Shown: piece after piece, positions 13,257-25,407 of the stretch
Position numbering within the stretch: the first letter of the stretch is position 1
Layout: each line of letters begins with the position of its first letter
Assembly: GCA_951394405.1 (NCBI GenBank)
Contig: OX596336.1
Location: 3,596,001-3,660,000 of the forward strand
DNA: 64,000 nucleotides
Reading direction: 5' to 3'
Origin: Coprinellus micaceus
Taxonomy: Eukaryota; Basidiomycota; Agaricomycetes; Agaricales; Psathyrellaceae
Position numbers and translations under genes: made by a program
Notes under the pieces: generated by a model
What the model was told of the DNA's origin: nothing
Databases searched by the model: none
Seen by the model: the letters and a program-made list of their open reading frames with translations, nothing else

Positions 13257-14063
13257 AGGACCCCGGAATATACTGCCAGAAGTTAGGTACCAATCCGGAT
13301 AAAAATGGGCGCCGAAGGCGCCCCAGTTTGGTGCAATCCGGATAGATTTGAGGGCCAGAATCGATCCTCTTAGGTGCACTATCCGGATAAACCGACGTGG
13401 GCAACACGGCACCTAGGTTCACAATCCGGACGACTGGCCCAGCGGCCCCGATCTCAGACCCATTTGCTCGAGTGCCTTGGTCACTGATACCAACCAACTC
13501 AGGAGGCTTTTGGTGTGCGAATCTCCGAGAATCAAAAGGCACGGCGCGCAGACGTTCAACCTGATTTCCTACTCAAATCTCGTTCTCGGCACAGCGAGAT
13601 TTGCCTGACTGGCTCCTATGCACCCTTGACACACCTCCCATCGCAACCTATCCCCCTTCAGAGGGATATTATGATTCTTCTCGACAGGGCATAGGTGCGT
13701 TTGAATCTCTGACAGATCTACACAAAAAAGAGCGGAGACTCTGCCAAGGGAAGCAGGGAGCCGTGTTGATTAGTGGTGATGGGGAGGACACGATCTCCTA
13801 GCACCCCAAAACGCGATTCCTCCGGGTTGTGCACCTCCTCGACCCTTCCGTATCAAACGTAAGGAGCAAAACAAGCGCCCTGAGCGAAAAAATGGGCAAA
13901 AAATAGGGATTTGGGAGAAAAATGAACTTACCTACAGGAATCCGGATAAAATCAGGGACCCGCCGCCAAACTTAGGTGCAATCCGGATAAAACCAGGCCA
14001 AAACAATCCGGATAAAATGGGTGTCCGCCGTACCTAACTTCTGGCAGTATATTCCGGGGTCCT
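13257..14063. mobile_element. non-autonomous hAT-like element with ATCCGGAT subterminal repeats
   Basis: An 807-bp element has near-perfect terminal inverted repeats of about 34 bp (left end AGGACCCCGGAATATACTGC). It is flanked by an exact 8-bp duplication agcgaggc at 13249..13256 and 14064..14071, which is the hAT signature. Next to both ends the motif AATCCGGATAAA or a close variant recurs: about four times in the left 170 bp and three times in the right 125 bp. Its core ATCCGGAT is its own reverse complement. Such clustered subterminal motifs are typical transposase-binding sites in hAT elements. No transposase is encoded. The short 66-aa frame at 13601..13801 is not convincing. Confidence 0.85.
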
Positions 14064-14994
14064 AGCGAGGCAGCATCGAGGAGATCGTGGACACACGCCA
14101 GGGGTCCAGCGCACCGAAAACATGAATTGCCGTTTAGTAGACCACCGGGGCTCCTGCTTTCGGTTCCCAGACATGGTGTGGTCCTACGTTACTTAATCAA
14201 CGTCTAAACTGGAGTAGTAGTCGCCTCTGTACTTGGTACTCTGGACATTTCGGGGTAGATCGTCAGGGGGGTGGTGCTGAGACGATAGGTGGATGCACTC
14301 GGCCGTTTGTCATCATGGCAAAATTTAAACTCCGCTCGGCGTGGGTCAGGTGCGACCGTGACCGGCGCTTAATTACGAACCGCCATTTTCGCATCGCCTC
14401 AGGCCCGCAGACCATGGGGAGCGCTCGAGCGCTCCATAAATAGGTCCCCTTTACTGTCATGTCCACCCCGTCGTCACTCAAAGTGGACAAATCGGCGAAT
14501 TTGGGGTTTGTAAAAGTTGACAGGGAGCTTTCAGGTCGAGCTGCGCGGAACATTGCTGAACCGCTCCCGCTGGCAGTCACCGACTCTCTGGGAGATGTAG
14601 CGTTGCGTATAAAGGTTTAAAACCGCAAGCACCCAACCGGAATTCTGGGGTCTGGAGACTTCTCCCCTAATTCAACTCGGACCTGTCAGACTTTCTAGTA
14701 CAGTCGCCTCGAGGCAGCTCGAGCGCTCTCACCAATTTAACTCAATGGGTCTAACCACGGACAAGGGCAGCTTAATACCTCCACTTTCAACACGAGATAC
14801 ACCTTCACCTTTTCCTGCCTCCGCTTATCTACAAGTATCGTGTACGTGAAGACAGAAAGAGTTTAATGCTGCTCACCCGAAGAGGAGAGGCACGAAACGT
14901 TCCCAAGCTCCACTTTGACAGTTCCTTTAAATTTCGCCCTATCGAATAGAGCATGACACCATATCATCAACTGCTTTGGCGTTGCCTGTGTTGT

Positions 14995-15001
14995 TATAAT
15001 A
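14995..15001 (+). promoter_or_regulatory. TATA-like box of caspase-like copy 2
   Basis: TATAATA lies in a block (gttgcctgtgttgttataatagat) conserved upstream of copy 3, 153 bp before the ATG here and 158 bp there. Conservation in an otherwise diverging flank supports a core promoter element. Confidence 0.45.
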
Positions 15002-15147
15002 GATTGGTCACCCAGCCCTACATTTCCGCACAACACTTACTCGCGCATCACATTCAACCGATACGACCTTCTGGCTGACCACCGAGGTACTAGGAGGTCC
15101 TCTGCTTGGGCTATGGGCGTCTTCGCTGAATATGTACCTTCCCACAG

Positions 15148-17514
15148 ATGAGCTCAGACGACGCCCCAACGCCCGGCATCGTCGGCGTTGCTACCAGCGG
15201 CATCCAGGACGTCTCAGCTTTACTCCCCCTGCTTGGAACAGAGCAATGCGAGAAGCTCGTCAGCTCAGCTCTACAGCACGGGTCGTTATACGCTGCATCG
15301 GTTCCAATGTCTATCTTCGGGAGCCTCGGAATCGTGAAGGCCGGATTCATTGTGCTGTGGGCCAGCATGGATTTTCCAGTCTTCCCAGGACCTAAATACC
15401 TTCGCAACGCAAGGATCACCCCCACTGGCGTGGGTGAGCTGCTTGTACATGTAGGGGGTGACCCTCAACGACTCTACGTCGCCGAAGACAAGATACGCCG
15501 CCACCTGTCCAAGGTCAAAATCGACTCCTTCCATATCAACTTCGCGTCCCACGGCCTCCTGTGGTGGAATGCTCGACTGGTTGTCCACACCGCCCTCCTC
15601 AGCGGCCTTGGTCTCCTGCCTTATCTCTATATCATCCAGACGTCTCCCCAGAACGCCCCGTTTCGAACGACGTGGATCTACCCCCTCATGCGAGTTGTGG
15701 GCTGTGGCATGGTGGCCATATCCATCCAAATCATCTTCCAGTTACGGATCTTAGAGGAGATGTCCTGCAGGCTCTCCTTCCTCGCAGTAGACAGCCGCCT
15801 AAAGGAAGAAAAGGTGCCTGTCCCCACCTATTGGGATTCCAACCGCCGTTCCAAAAGTGTCCTCAGCCGACTGCGACGCAGGGGCAAGCTTAATTCTAAG
15901 AATGCCCCGCAGCCTGATTCCGACAAGACCTCGCAGCTTGATTCTGACAAGACCTCGCAGCTTCGAGTTGATTTTGAAGAGACTTCACAGCTTGTTTTCA
16001 AGAAAATAAGCGAGATTTCCTCGGTTTCTTTCCCGATATTGGGCCGCTTCCCCAAGCAAAGCACAACCTCAACCGCGGTTGAACAAGGGGGGACGGGGAA
16101 GGCTGAATCCTCCTTCTCGTTGTTTGTGCGCCGTCATGGTTCTCATTATTTGACCACCTCCCTCCTGTGGATAGCGAGAGCAGTCCTGCTGCTCGGCCTC
16201 GGAATGTCCGTAGCCGGATACATCGGGTCCTTCAGCGTAGTCCAGGCAAGCCCAAGGAGCGACTCCAAGGGGTCCTTAATCTGGCTTCTATCCGAGGCAG
16301 CCTTGTCTATTGTGCGGACGATTGCATGGGCTTCCAATCCACTGTGGGACGACGCGCAGTCCCCGATCGTCTTGAAGAAAACAACTGGGGAAAAGAAGAG
16401 CTCGTACGGGATAGGGTGGAAGCTCGAGTCCGTGACGGCGAACGATGTTCATGCGTTGATTGTCGACATCGACTCTATGGAGGGTGGCAATGCCGGGAGC
16501 CAGCCAACTCATCCCAGGCCCACGGCCAGCGCGCAAAAGGTTGCAGAATACCTCCAAGATAATCTCCTTGTACCGCGTGGCCAAATAGTCACGCTGAAGG
16601 ATGAGAAGGCGACCAAGGAGGAGATAATGGATGCACTCAAGGATCTCTCGCGTCGGGTATCGGTGACGGATGACCCGGTCATCTTTATCTACTTTTCAAC
16701 AAAGAGTTTTGTGGAAGACAAGACCACGTACCTCACTCCGTATCTAGGGGATGAAGAAAAAGGGGGGTCTGGAAGAGTGCCAAAGGAGTCTGGAATTTCA
16801 TACACCAAGATTGCTGAAATTCTGCAACAAATCGCTCGGGATAAGACAGATAATATCGTATGTCACCCCCCTCCCGCCTCCTTCACGAGTACTGAAATTT
16901 TGCTGAATCACAACGTCCGCCTCTTGATTAGACTGTCATACTCGAATGCCCGTACGCTGAGAACACAGGATTGAATAACAAGCGCGAAGCAATGGGTGCG
17001 GCGATTGAGCTATTTGAATGCCTCACCACTCACCTATGTGCCACATAGAAGAAGCATTTGTTGGGGATTCATCTCACATCCTCCTTGCTAAAAACGTCTC
17101 GGACAACGTCAAGGCGGGGCATACGCAAGGGAATTTTACAGAGGCACTCTTGCGAGTGTTGAAAGATGACAAGAATTTCGCTCATCTCCTCTCAACGATG
17201 CGCTACAAAGACCTGGTTAAATTCATGAACGGGTGAGCTTGACTACTCTCCCCAAGACAACCACTAACATCAGAATTTCACTGGCTATTAGGAAGGTGCC
17301 ACGACCACCGCGCTCAGGCTTAGCTCACATCTGGGAGCGTCTGAATGAGAGCTGCGGGCATCAAGACAAACTTCTCTCGGCCAAGGACACCAATGCAAAT
17401 GCATTTTGCACCACGTTCTATCAGAACCGACTCCTTTTCAACGGTCTATTTTCTCGGAAGGTTACCACTACCGAAATAGATCCACTCATTACTGTCCATT
17501 GTTCCGACCTCTGA
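15148..17514 (+). CDS. membrane-anchored caspase-like protein, copy 2 (intact, catalytic residues lost)
   Basis: Exons are 15148..16857, 16932..16995, 17049..17232 and 17292..17514. Together they make 2181 nt, a 726-aa protein, with every intron GT-AG. The N-terminus has the family segment VATSGIQDVSALLPLLGT, then helices near residues 46-75, 140-170, 180-205, 330-360 and 370-395. A caspase-like (C14) domain starts near residue 430 (NDVHALIVDID) and continues through SHILLA, FTEALLRVL, YKDLV and the C-terminal AFCTTFYQNRLLFNG, all typical of agaricomycete caspase-like proteins. The catalytic His motif (usually GHG) is replaced by STKS in IYFSTKS. The Cys motif (usually DCCHSG) reads ECPYAE, so no proteolysis is expected. 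It may act as a membrane-tethered scaffold or decoy in cell death or stress signalling; that role is inference. The variable linker carries a short tandem repeat (DKTSQL). A likely 5' UTR intron ends at the ATG (cccacag). Confidence 0.85.
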
Positions 17515-18779
17515 GCAGGCAGTTCAGGCCCGAAGACTGTTTCCAGTCTCTTTCTTTCTCTCCCTCTTTTTTCGTGGCCTTCTTCTTTCATTATACAGTA
17601 TTTAAAGAGACACCAGCTCCGCCTTCCTGTCGTATTCACCTTTTTCGATTTCCCCGACCTCCTATTATACTATATGGAAACAACAAGGCCTTGGGTCCCT
17701 CCTCCTTCTACCTCCCATCTCTCCTCCATCTACCTTCGCTCTTTCTTCACCCCGTCCCCTCTCTCGTTGCACCTTCTCCCTCTTATGCATCAACTCTCGA
17801 GGACTTTGGGGTTTTAAAAATGTATGGCGTCAAGTGCTGGACACAAGATGATGGGCTCCGTCGCACTTTCCAGCCCCAGCACCCAGCTTTCTGTTCGGGG
17901 ACTTGAGAGGGGGTCATACGCTTGACGACGCTGCTGGTACTTCTCGTCCAGACATAATCAATCCTGTGCCATAGGGGTTGGTTATTTGGGGGTAAAAGTA
18001 GGTCAGGAACAGGAAACGATGTGAACGTTAAACGTTAAGTACCCGAGCCTCACCCGCCCTAAACCCCAAAACCCCCATCGCGACGTGTCATCCACAGGCT
18101 ACCGCTACACCAGCTAGGGATGCAGCCACTGCTGGCTAAACCGTGCAGAAGAGGGAGGGATACAGGAAGGTGGATGAGGGAGAAGGAGGAAGAAGGGGAG
18201 AGGGGCGGGGTGAGGGAGGGAGGCGTTTGAGAGGAGCGGGGAGGAGAGGAGGAGGGAGGGGAGAGAGAGGGATAGGAGAACCCGAGGAGTCGTCGACCCA
18301 CGAAGGGAGAAAGGAACAACGAGAGGGGATCGACTGGCCGTGGCGTGCCATCGGCACAAGGCCACGCGTGGGCAGGCAAGCGAATACCGCCCACGCCAAT
18401 AAAAGTACCTCCTGCGATCCGTAGGTACGTATACTGTCGACGCCACGAAAGAAGAACCAAGACATAAGTAAAGCTCCAGTCCAAAAGAAGAGTCCTGTAA
18501 GTAGAGAGAGAAGAGAAAAGAGAGGAAAGAGACGAGAGGTAGACTATACGCGAAACGATGAGATTAGAGGACCATATATGAACGATAATAAATATATGAG
18601 AACGAGAGCCCGAGACGACATATACATATGAATACAGCAATAGGTGAAATGACGATGAGGCAGGGGGAAAGGATACGAAAAGGGCAATGGAACTGACGAA
18701 GGTAGATATCTGTTTTGGATGTTGCTGGAAACGACGACGATGCCTCTTGGCCAGAAGTAGGCGTGTGGTGGGGGAGTCT
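17515..18779. other. convergent 3' flank between caspase-like copy 2 and the HAC1 pseudogene
   Basis: No supported gene. This is the shared 3' flank of unit A. It holds the conserved GTAGGTCAGGAACAGG block near 17997 and a purine-rich stretch (18140-18340) that corresponds to the 3' UTR side of the bZIP locus in unit B. Confidence 0.5.
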
Positions 18780-20230
18780 AGGGGTCGATCCTGACGCGAC
18801 GATAAGAGATTATGCGTCCACCGACCCGGCTCAGCCCACCGCAACACCCAATGCAGACGGACACTTGGTCCTCCGCGAACACGCTCAGACAGCTGTCCTT
18901 GACGGTACCCTCTAAGAACTCCAGCGAGCACCGCAGTGTTGGTCGGCGCCCACAATCCAAACTCCTGACAACCCGCTGCGTACCCCATGAACGGACGCAC
19001 ATCGTTGAAGGCGCCGGCGACGAGGGCACCAAAGTTGTCGACGGGAAGCACCAGAGACGGGTCCGGGTCACCCATCATCATGGACACCTCCATCTCGCTG
19101 AGCATACGCTGCATCTCCTCATCCAACATCGAATTCACCACCACCACACCTTCCTCGTCCCCCCTCTTTTTTTTTCTTCCCCACGACCGCCACCTCTCCC
19201 TCTGCCACTCGCTACCCTGAAGGTACTTCACCACCCCGACCAGCCACTCCAACCACCTTCCCAGATCACTACTCGGGATGCATCCCCACCCTCCAAATCG
19301 CGCCAGAATCCACTGCCAGTTCCTGCGATCCGATATCCAGAGCCAGGGCCCCCGCCGAACTCACCCTTCGCTCCCAGTGCAGCGTTCTCAACGAGGATCT
19401 CCCGGAGGTCCACTTTGGTACCCGCATTGCACCCGAGGTCGTCTACAGCGTTGGCGATGCTGATGGACGGGAGGTAGCTGGCGCCATGGCTGCGAACGCC
19501 TGCCTTCAACGACTATCCACCAGGCCTAGGACTGTCCAAGACTGAGATCTCAGTACTGATAACCCGAATGCTCCACCCATGTTTCGAATTCTCATCGATC
19601 AACCCGGTAGACGCAGAAGCTAAGGCAAGCGTGGCATAGACGCCGGTTGAAGGGGCATGTTGGGTATGATGGAGGGCTCGAGGGTAAAAGGGGTGGATGT
19701 GGGGACGGAGGAAATGCCGAGTTCGTTGATGTCGAGAGAAGTGTGCGATGGGGTGGGCCAGGGGAAGGTGGCGTACCCGCCCAAGGAGGGGTTGTTCGCT
19801 GGTAACGACGTCGTTGGTGACGGCGTTGGTTGCGATGTCGACGCGCCGGCGTTGATGGTCATAGATGAGCGAAGTTTGCTGGAGGAGAATGGCGGGGATG
19901 GTGAGGCGATACTGGACGTGGATTGCGAGTCGTCGCTGAGGTTCAAGTAGGAGGCAGGCCTTGTGCGGCCAACGCCTTGACGGCACCATCCCAACCGCGG
20001 TCAAGAGTCTCGATACGTTCCTCGAACTCCTCGTTCTCCATCACGCCTCTTGTGCGACTTCCAGGCACCGCAGGCGTCGCCACACTGGTGAATGACGCAG
20101 GTAACTGCGGGTGAACGACTGCGGGACTCAAACGCCTTGAAGCTGTGCGCGGATTCGAGCAATTTGTGGTTTCAGGTCCCCGCGACCGATGGGACCTCGA
20201 AGCGGACCCTCGAGGCACGGTACGTCCGTG
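18780..20230 (-). pseudogene. HAC1-like bZIP pseudogene (duplicate of the gene at 25408..27118)
   Basis: Four minus-strand pieces align in order with the intact gene but in different frames. They are about 20120-19943 (EERIETLDRGWDGAVKALAA), 19945-19620 (INAGASTSQPTPSP, LDINELGISS), 19509-19228 (YLPSISIANAVDD, ILVENAALGAK) and 19150-18900 (DEEMQRMLSEMEVSM, LVLPVDNFGA). The normal stop after the C-terminus is lost. The DNA-binding basic region is not recognisable: beyond about 20120 only weak similarity remains before the junction with unit B. The Ire1-like loop of the intact gene is also absent. It is a decayed by-product of the segmental duplication. Confidence 0.75.
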
Positions 20231-21053
20231 GAATCTTGTCCGGAGCGGCAGTCGTCTTTGTACTTGGTGCTCTGGTCATTGTGGGAATGGTCTTCAATGA
20301 AGCGGTTCGGGCGAAGACGGGAAGTGCTGGTGAAGCCAGTTGCAATTGGACCCCATGTTGCACTTAGCGTTTGCTTCTGTGTGTGACTCTTTGTCATCAC
20401 GGCAAATATAAAGTCCGCTCTGCGTGGGTCAGCTGCGACCGGCGCTTAATTACGAACCGCCATTTTCGCATCACCCCTGGCCCGCTGACCACCGGGAGGG
20501 TTTGAGTTCTCCACAGAGAGGCCTCATTTACTACTATATCTATCTTTCCGTCATTTAAAGTCGATGAACCGGCGAATTTGGACTTCGGAAAAGTAAACAG
20601 AGTGTTTTCGGGTCGAGCTGTGCGTAACATTGCTGAACCGCTTCCGCTGGCTGTCACCGACTCTCTGGAAGATGTCGCAGTTAATTTATCTGTTGAAGGC
20701 TGTCAAGACTCTATTGGTATCCCTGGGCCTGCTGTTCTTCCAGCACAGTCACCCAAGTAGCTCGAGCGCTTTCACCAATTTAACTCAATGGGTATAACCA
20801 CCGCCAAGGGCAGCTTAATATCTCTATTCTCAACACAAGACACTCCTTTTTTCATCCCTCCACTTATCTACAACGTTCCTGGACGATTTCATCGGACGCA
20901 TCGTGGGAATACAGAAAGGGTTTAATGCCGCCCACTAAAAGAGGAGTGGTACAGTAATTTCCCGAGCTCCGTTTTAACAGTCCCTTAAACGTCTCGCCCT
21001 ACCAGATAGAGCATGGCACCATACCCTAATTGCTTGCGCGTTGCCTGTGCTGT

Positions 21054-21060
21054 TATAATA
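21054..21060 (+). promoter_or_regulatory. TATA-like box of caspase-like copy 3
   Basis: TATAATA in the same conserved promoter block as copy 2 (tgctgttataatagatcgg), 158 bp before the chosen ATG. Confidence 0.45.
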
Positions 21061-21211
21061 GATCGGACACCCAGCCCAACATTCCCGCAACACACTCACT
21101 CGCACATCACCTTCAACTGATAGGAGCGCCTGGTTGACCACCGAAGTAGGCAGGACTCTTCTCATGTTCTCATGTATAGGCGTCTCCACTGAGCCTGTAC
21201 CATTCCCACAG

Positions 21212-23714
21212 ATGAGCACAAAAGCCGAACTAGCGCCCAAAGTCATCGACGTTGCTACCAGCGGCATCCAGGATATATCGGCTTTACTCCCCCTGCTTGG
21301 GACAGAGCAATGCGAGAAGCTCGTCAGCTCAGCCCTACGGCATGGGTTTTTTTACGCAGCCGCGACGCCGATGTCCATCTTTGGGAGCCCAGGAATTGTG
21401 AAGGCCGGGTTCGTCGTCCTGTGGGGCTCCATCGATCATCCCTTCTTTTCCGGCCCCAAACGTGTTCATAACGCGGGGGTCATACCCTCCGGCATCGGAA
21501 AGTTACTTGTCCCCGTTGCGAAGGACAACCGCCAGATTTACCTTGCCGAAGAAAAAATACAGGGCCACCTGTCCAAGGTCAATATCAACTCCGTCGAAAT
21601 TAACCTATTCTCGAGGGACCTCTGGCTGTGGAACCTCCTCATGATCGGCATGACCGCACTACTCAGTGGTCTTGGCCTCCTGTCTTACGTATATATTATT
21701 AGGAAGACCCCTCCCAATGCCTCCCTCCAATCGACGTGGCTCTACCCCGTCATGAGAACCCTAGGATGCGGATTGGTAGCGGTGATGATTCAACTCATCT
21801 TCCAGCGACAGATCATAGAAGAGGTGTACCATCGGCTTCGCTTCATCGCGACGGACAATTGCCTGAAGGCCGGCAAAGAGTCCATCCCAAGCTTTTGGGA
21901 CCCAAATCGCCGTTCGAAAGGAGTCCTCCGACAACTGCAACAATCTGGAGAAGTTCGGAACCTTCAAATCGACAAAAGGCCCCTCAAAGCCGAAGACATA
22001 GGCGTCCTGACCCGGTTCGATGTCCCGGCCAGCCTTGTCCAGGATTCGGACGTTGAAGGAGGGTGCTGCAATCCGGTCCCGGCGGTCTCATACTACTACC
22101 ACTGGGTGAGCGCCCGCCTTCCCCTCTGGACGGCACGACTGCTCTTGCTGTTTGGCTTGATAATTTCGGTGGTCGGATATATTGGGTGCTTCAGCGTAGT
22201 CCAGAAGGCCCCGGAGAGCGCTCCGAGGGCGTCCTTGATCTGGCTCGGCCTGGAGACAGCCTTGGCCGTCGCACGGCTAGGTTTCTGGGCCTGGAATCCC
22301 GCATGGGACGACGCTGGAGATCCAATCGTCTTGACGAAGGAAGCCAGGAAATCTCAGGGTTCTCAAGAAGATGTCACCAAGGAATCCCTGAGTTCTCAAG
22401 AAGTCGCCAACTCGAAGGACCCGGAGATCACATATGAGAAGAACGCAGCCACGGAATCTCGGGGTTCTCAAGGAGTCGCCAGCTCGAAGGTTGTACCCGA
22501 GAGTTCGTATGGGGTGGGATGGATGCTCGAGTCCGTGACAGCAAACGACGTGCAGGCGCTGATTGTCGGTATCAACGGGTTAAAAATGGAGGGATTAAAG
22601 GAGACGCCTCAGCCTGCGTCTGACGCGGAGGAGGTCGCGAACTACCTCCAGAAATTTCTCCTTGTGCCGGCCAGCCAGATCACCACACTCACGAACGACA
22701 AAGCCACCAAGGGCAGGATACGCGACGAACTCAAGGCCCTATCGCATCGAGCGGAAAAGGACGCACCCATCCTCATCTACTTTTCAACGGATAGCCTCAT
22801 GGATGACGACAAGAACGAGGCGCACCTTATATTGGGTACGGACAACGCCGATGGCGGCGATACAATTTCCTACAGGGAGATCGTTGAGCTTCTTGGATGC
22901 ATTGGCGAGGGGAAAACAGAGAACATAGTACGCCATTTCCCTCCCACCACATGCGCAAAAACTGACTCGTATCCGCCCTGCGCCTCAATTAGACTCTGAT
23001 ACTCGAATGCCCGCATGCCGGGCATATGGAGAAGGACGGAAACACCGAACCCAACAAGTCTGGCGACCTCTCGGGTATGTCCATCGCGAAGGTCTATGTG
23101 TCCATCAGTCGTCCTCATTCACTGGTACAGGAGCAGTGCACCCAATGGCGGGACATACCCGTCGTCCGGGTTTGCAAACGGCAACAGGTGCGCGGACCGA
23201 GTCACAAGTTCTAGTGCCATGGTTAACCATACATGGTATTCACAGAGGAACTCATCGGGCATTCCTCCCACATCCTCTTGGCCGGCACGGGCTCGGGAGG
23301 GGGAGGACATGGGCAGACCGATTCACAATGGCAACTTACATCAGAGCTCTTGAAGATACTCAGGTCCGAGGAGGATCTCCCGAAGATGACTTACAAGGAC
23401 CTTGTCGAACGATTGAATGGGTGAGCGTCACTGCCTCTCCTGTGACAACCTACCGCTGATTAGAGCTCAGGCAGAGACAGGAGAAGCCCAAACGTTGGTG
23501 GCTCAACCTGTTTGGACGTTCGAACGCAACACCCGCTCATACTCACGACGAATTTACCAACCAACCTCGCGCATTCTGCACCACGCTCTACCAGAACCGC
23601 CCACTATTCAACGGTCTATTTTCTCACCGGATTACTACTGCCCAAAAAACCACCCCAGTCATTACCGTCAGATATTCTGACCGCAAGGGCGAAGCACGAA
23701 GCACTGAGCTTTGA
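21212..23714 (+). CDS. membrane-anchored caspase-like protein, copy 3 (last junction out of frame)
   Basis: The start at 21212 (cccacag|ATG) matches copy 2, although an in-frame ATG lies upstream at 21134. Exon 1 is 21212..22927, with VATSGIQDISALLPLLGT, about five membrane helices, a linker with repeated SQGSQE-like segments, and NDVQALIVGI opening the caspase-like domain. Exon 2 starts at 22993 (TLILECPHAGH) and is best ended at 23074. Exon 3 is 23246..23420 (SSHILLAG, MTYKDLVERLNG). The family C-terminus AFCTTLYQNRPLFNGLFS lies in 23464..23714. With these exons the total is one base off a multiple of three: the conserved exon 4 frame cannot be reached from the conserved gtgagc donor at 23421. 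Either this is a small indel, so a pseudogene, or the protein has a new C-terminus ending at 23680. The catalytic His and Cys motifs are replaced (FSTDS, ECPHAG). Confidence 0.7.
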
Positions 23715-25407
23715 GCATCGTTTTCTGTCTTCCTAGTACCTTCCCCCCATCCCTATATATCGAGGCGACAGCTCCCGCGCGCCCCCTCCTGGTCGTAATA
23801 TGCTTCATTTTCTATTCTCTCCCTTTCGATATTTCGAGACTTACCATGATCCCATTTCACCTTCGTCCCTCCGCTTCCCCGTTCTGTTTTGTCCTCCCAT
23901 TTCGACCAAGTTTCTCGGACTTTCCTGGACCTCGTGTATCTCTGACGTCCACGCACAACATGGCCTCCATACTCCGATCCGGGTATACCCTCCCCGTATT
24001 CTCTCTCTCTCCCCTTTTTATATGGTGTCTGGTTTATTTACTATCGAAGACTCGGGTGTCACGAATCATATCGGGGGCTGGACACAAGGATCATGGAATG
24101 CGCTGCTAGTGGAACTCGATCCAATCGCGTTACCCTGCTTCCCGTTTGAGGACTTGAGAGGGGGCCCGTGCGCTTGACGACGCGGCGAGTAAGTACTTCT
24201 CGTCCCCCCGTGCCATAGAGGTTGCTTAATGAAGGTGATAGTAGGTCAGGAACAGGGGATTAACGTGGACCTTAAGCTTAAGCGCTCGTGCATGTCCTAT
24301 CGTGCGATACAATCACCAGCTCCGTTCATACATACACACCTCGAGATCGTCCTCACACTCAAGCCACACAAATATTCCCAGAGCAAAAACAAACGTCAAG
24401 ATTCCGATCGCGCGAGGAAGACACATCCTACGTAGTATGTACTACAACCACAACGTTCCCCTCCAGGGAACTTCCCAACCGTGGCCCGACCCAATCCACC
24501 TTCCCATTCACCCCACCCAACACCACCCACCCCACCCAACCCAACCCAACCCAACCACCCACCCAAACCCCAACCCCACCCAACCAACACCCCAACAAAC
24601 CCCCCATCGCGACGTATCATCCGCAGGCTACTGCTACAACCCGTTAGGGGAGCGGCCACCGCTGACTACACCGTGCAGAGGAGGGAAGTGGGAGTGTGGT
24701 TAGGTAGGAGGACGGAGGAGGGGTAGGAATGGGAGAAGAGAGAGGGAGGGAGAAGGAAGGAGGACGTGGAGGAGGGAGAGAAGGAAACGACGAAGAGCAA
24801 AGTGACGAGCTCAACGCCGAGCGGGAGAGGGGATCGACCCTCCAACGGACGTGGCGTGCCATAGGCACGAAGGTGCGCGTGGGTAGGCAAGCGAACACCG
24901 CCCACGCAAATCAAAGCACCTCCTGCAATCCGTAGGTAAGTATGTGCGTCGACGCGACGAAAGACGAACCAAGACGTAAGTACCGCTCCAGTCCAAAAAA
25001 AGGAATCCAGAGAAAAAAGAGGAAAGAGACGCGAGAGGTAGACTATATATGCGAAACGATGAGATGATGGGACCATATATGACCGATAATAAATAGGAGA
25101 CGAGATCGAGAGGCCGAGACGACATATGAATACAGGGATAGATGAAGCGACGATGATGAGAGGGGAATTCGAAAAAGGGCAACGGAACCGACGAAGACAG
25201 ATACCCGTTTTATGTGTCGTTGAACACGACGACGATGCCTCTAGGGCAGAAGTAGGCGCGCGGTGGGGGAGTCTAGGGGTCAATCCCGACGCGACGATAA
25301 AAGAGATTATGCGTCCACCGACCCAGCTCAGCCCACCACAACACCCAATGCAGACGGACACTTGGTCCCTGCGAACACGCTCAGACAACTCTCCTTGGCG
25401 GAACCCT
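23715..25407. other. convergent 3' flank of unit B
   Basis: No supported gene. It holds the conserved GTAGGTCAGGAACAGG block near 24241, an ACCC/AACCC simple repeat at about 24497-24604, and a purine-rich 3' UTR side of the HAC1-like gene (24660-24830). The long minus-strand frame at 24666..25574 overlaps the HAC1 stop in another frame and is taken as chance. Confidence 0.5.
24497..24604. repeat. ACCC/AACCC simple repeat
   Basis: About 100 bases made almost only of A and C, with cccaacccaacccaaccca at its core. It is absent at the matching place in unit A, so it arose after the duplication or was lost there. Confidence 0.7.

Larger units (their letters stand above)
14309..20240. repeat. segmental duplication, unit A (caspase-like copy 2 + HAC1 pseudogene)
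   Basis: This unit matches unit B (20390 onward) over promoter, gene, 3' flank and the neighbouring minus-strand bZIP locus. Markers present in both are CTTAATTACGAACCGCC (14369 and 20447), a TATAATA box, the caspase-like coding sequence, GTAGGTCAGGAACAGG (17997 and 24240) and the bZIP C-terminal segment. Divergence is well beyond a recent copy. The unit ends in the 5' part of the HAC1-like gene, so the duplication breakpoint probably lay in or just upstream of that gene. Confidence 0.75.

Noticed and set aside
18059..19252. 397-aa minus-strand frame
   Set aside because: Only its first ~110 residues match HAC1. The rest is read-through of 3' flank after loss of the normal stop, so it is part of the pseudogene, not a gene.
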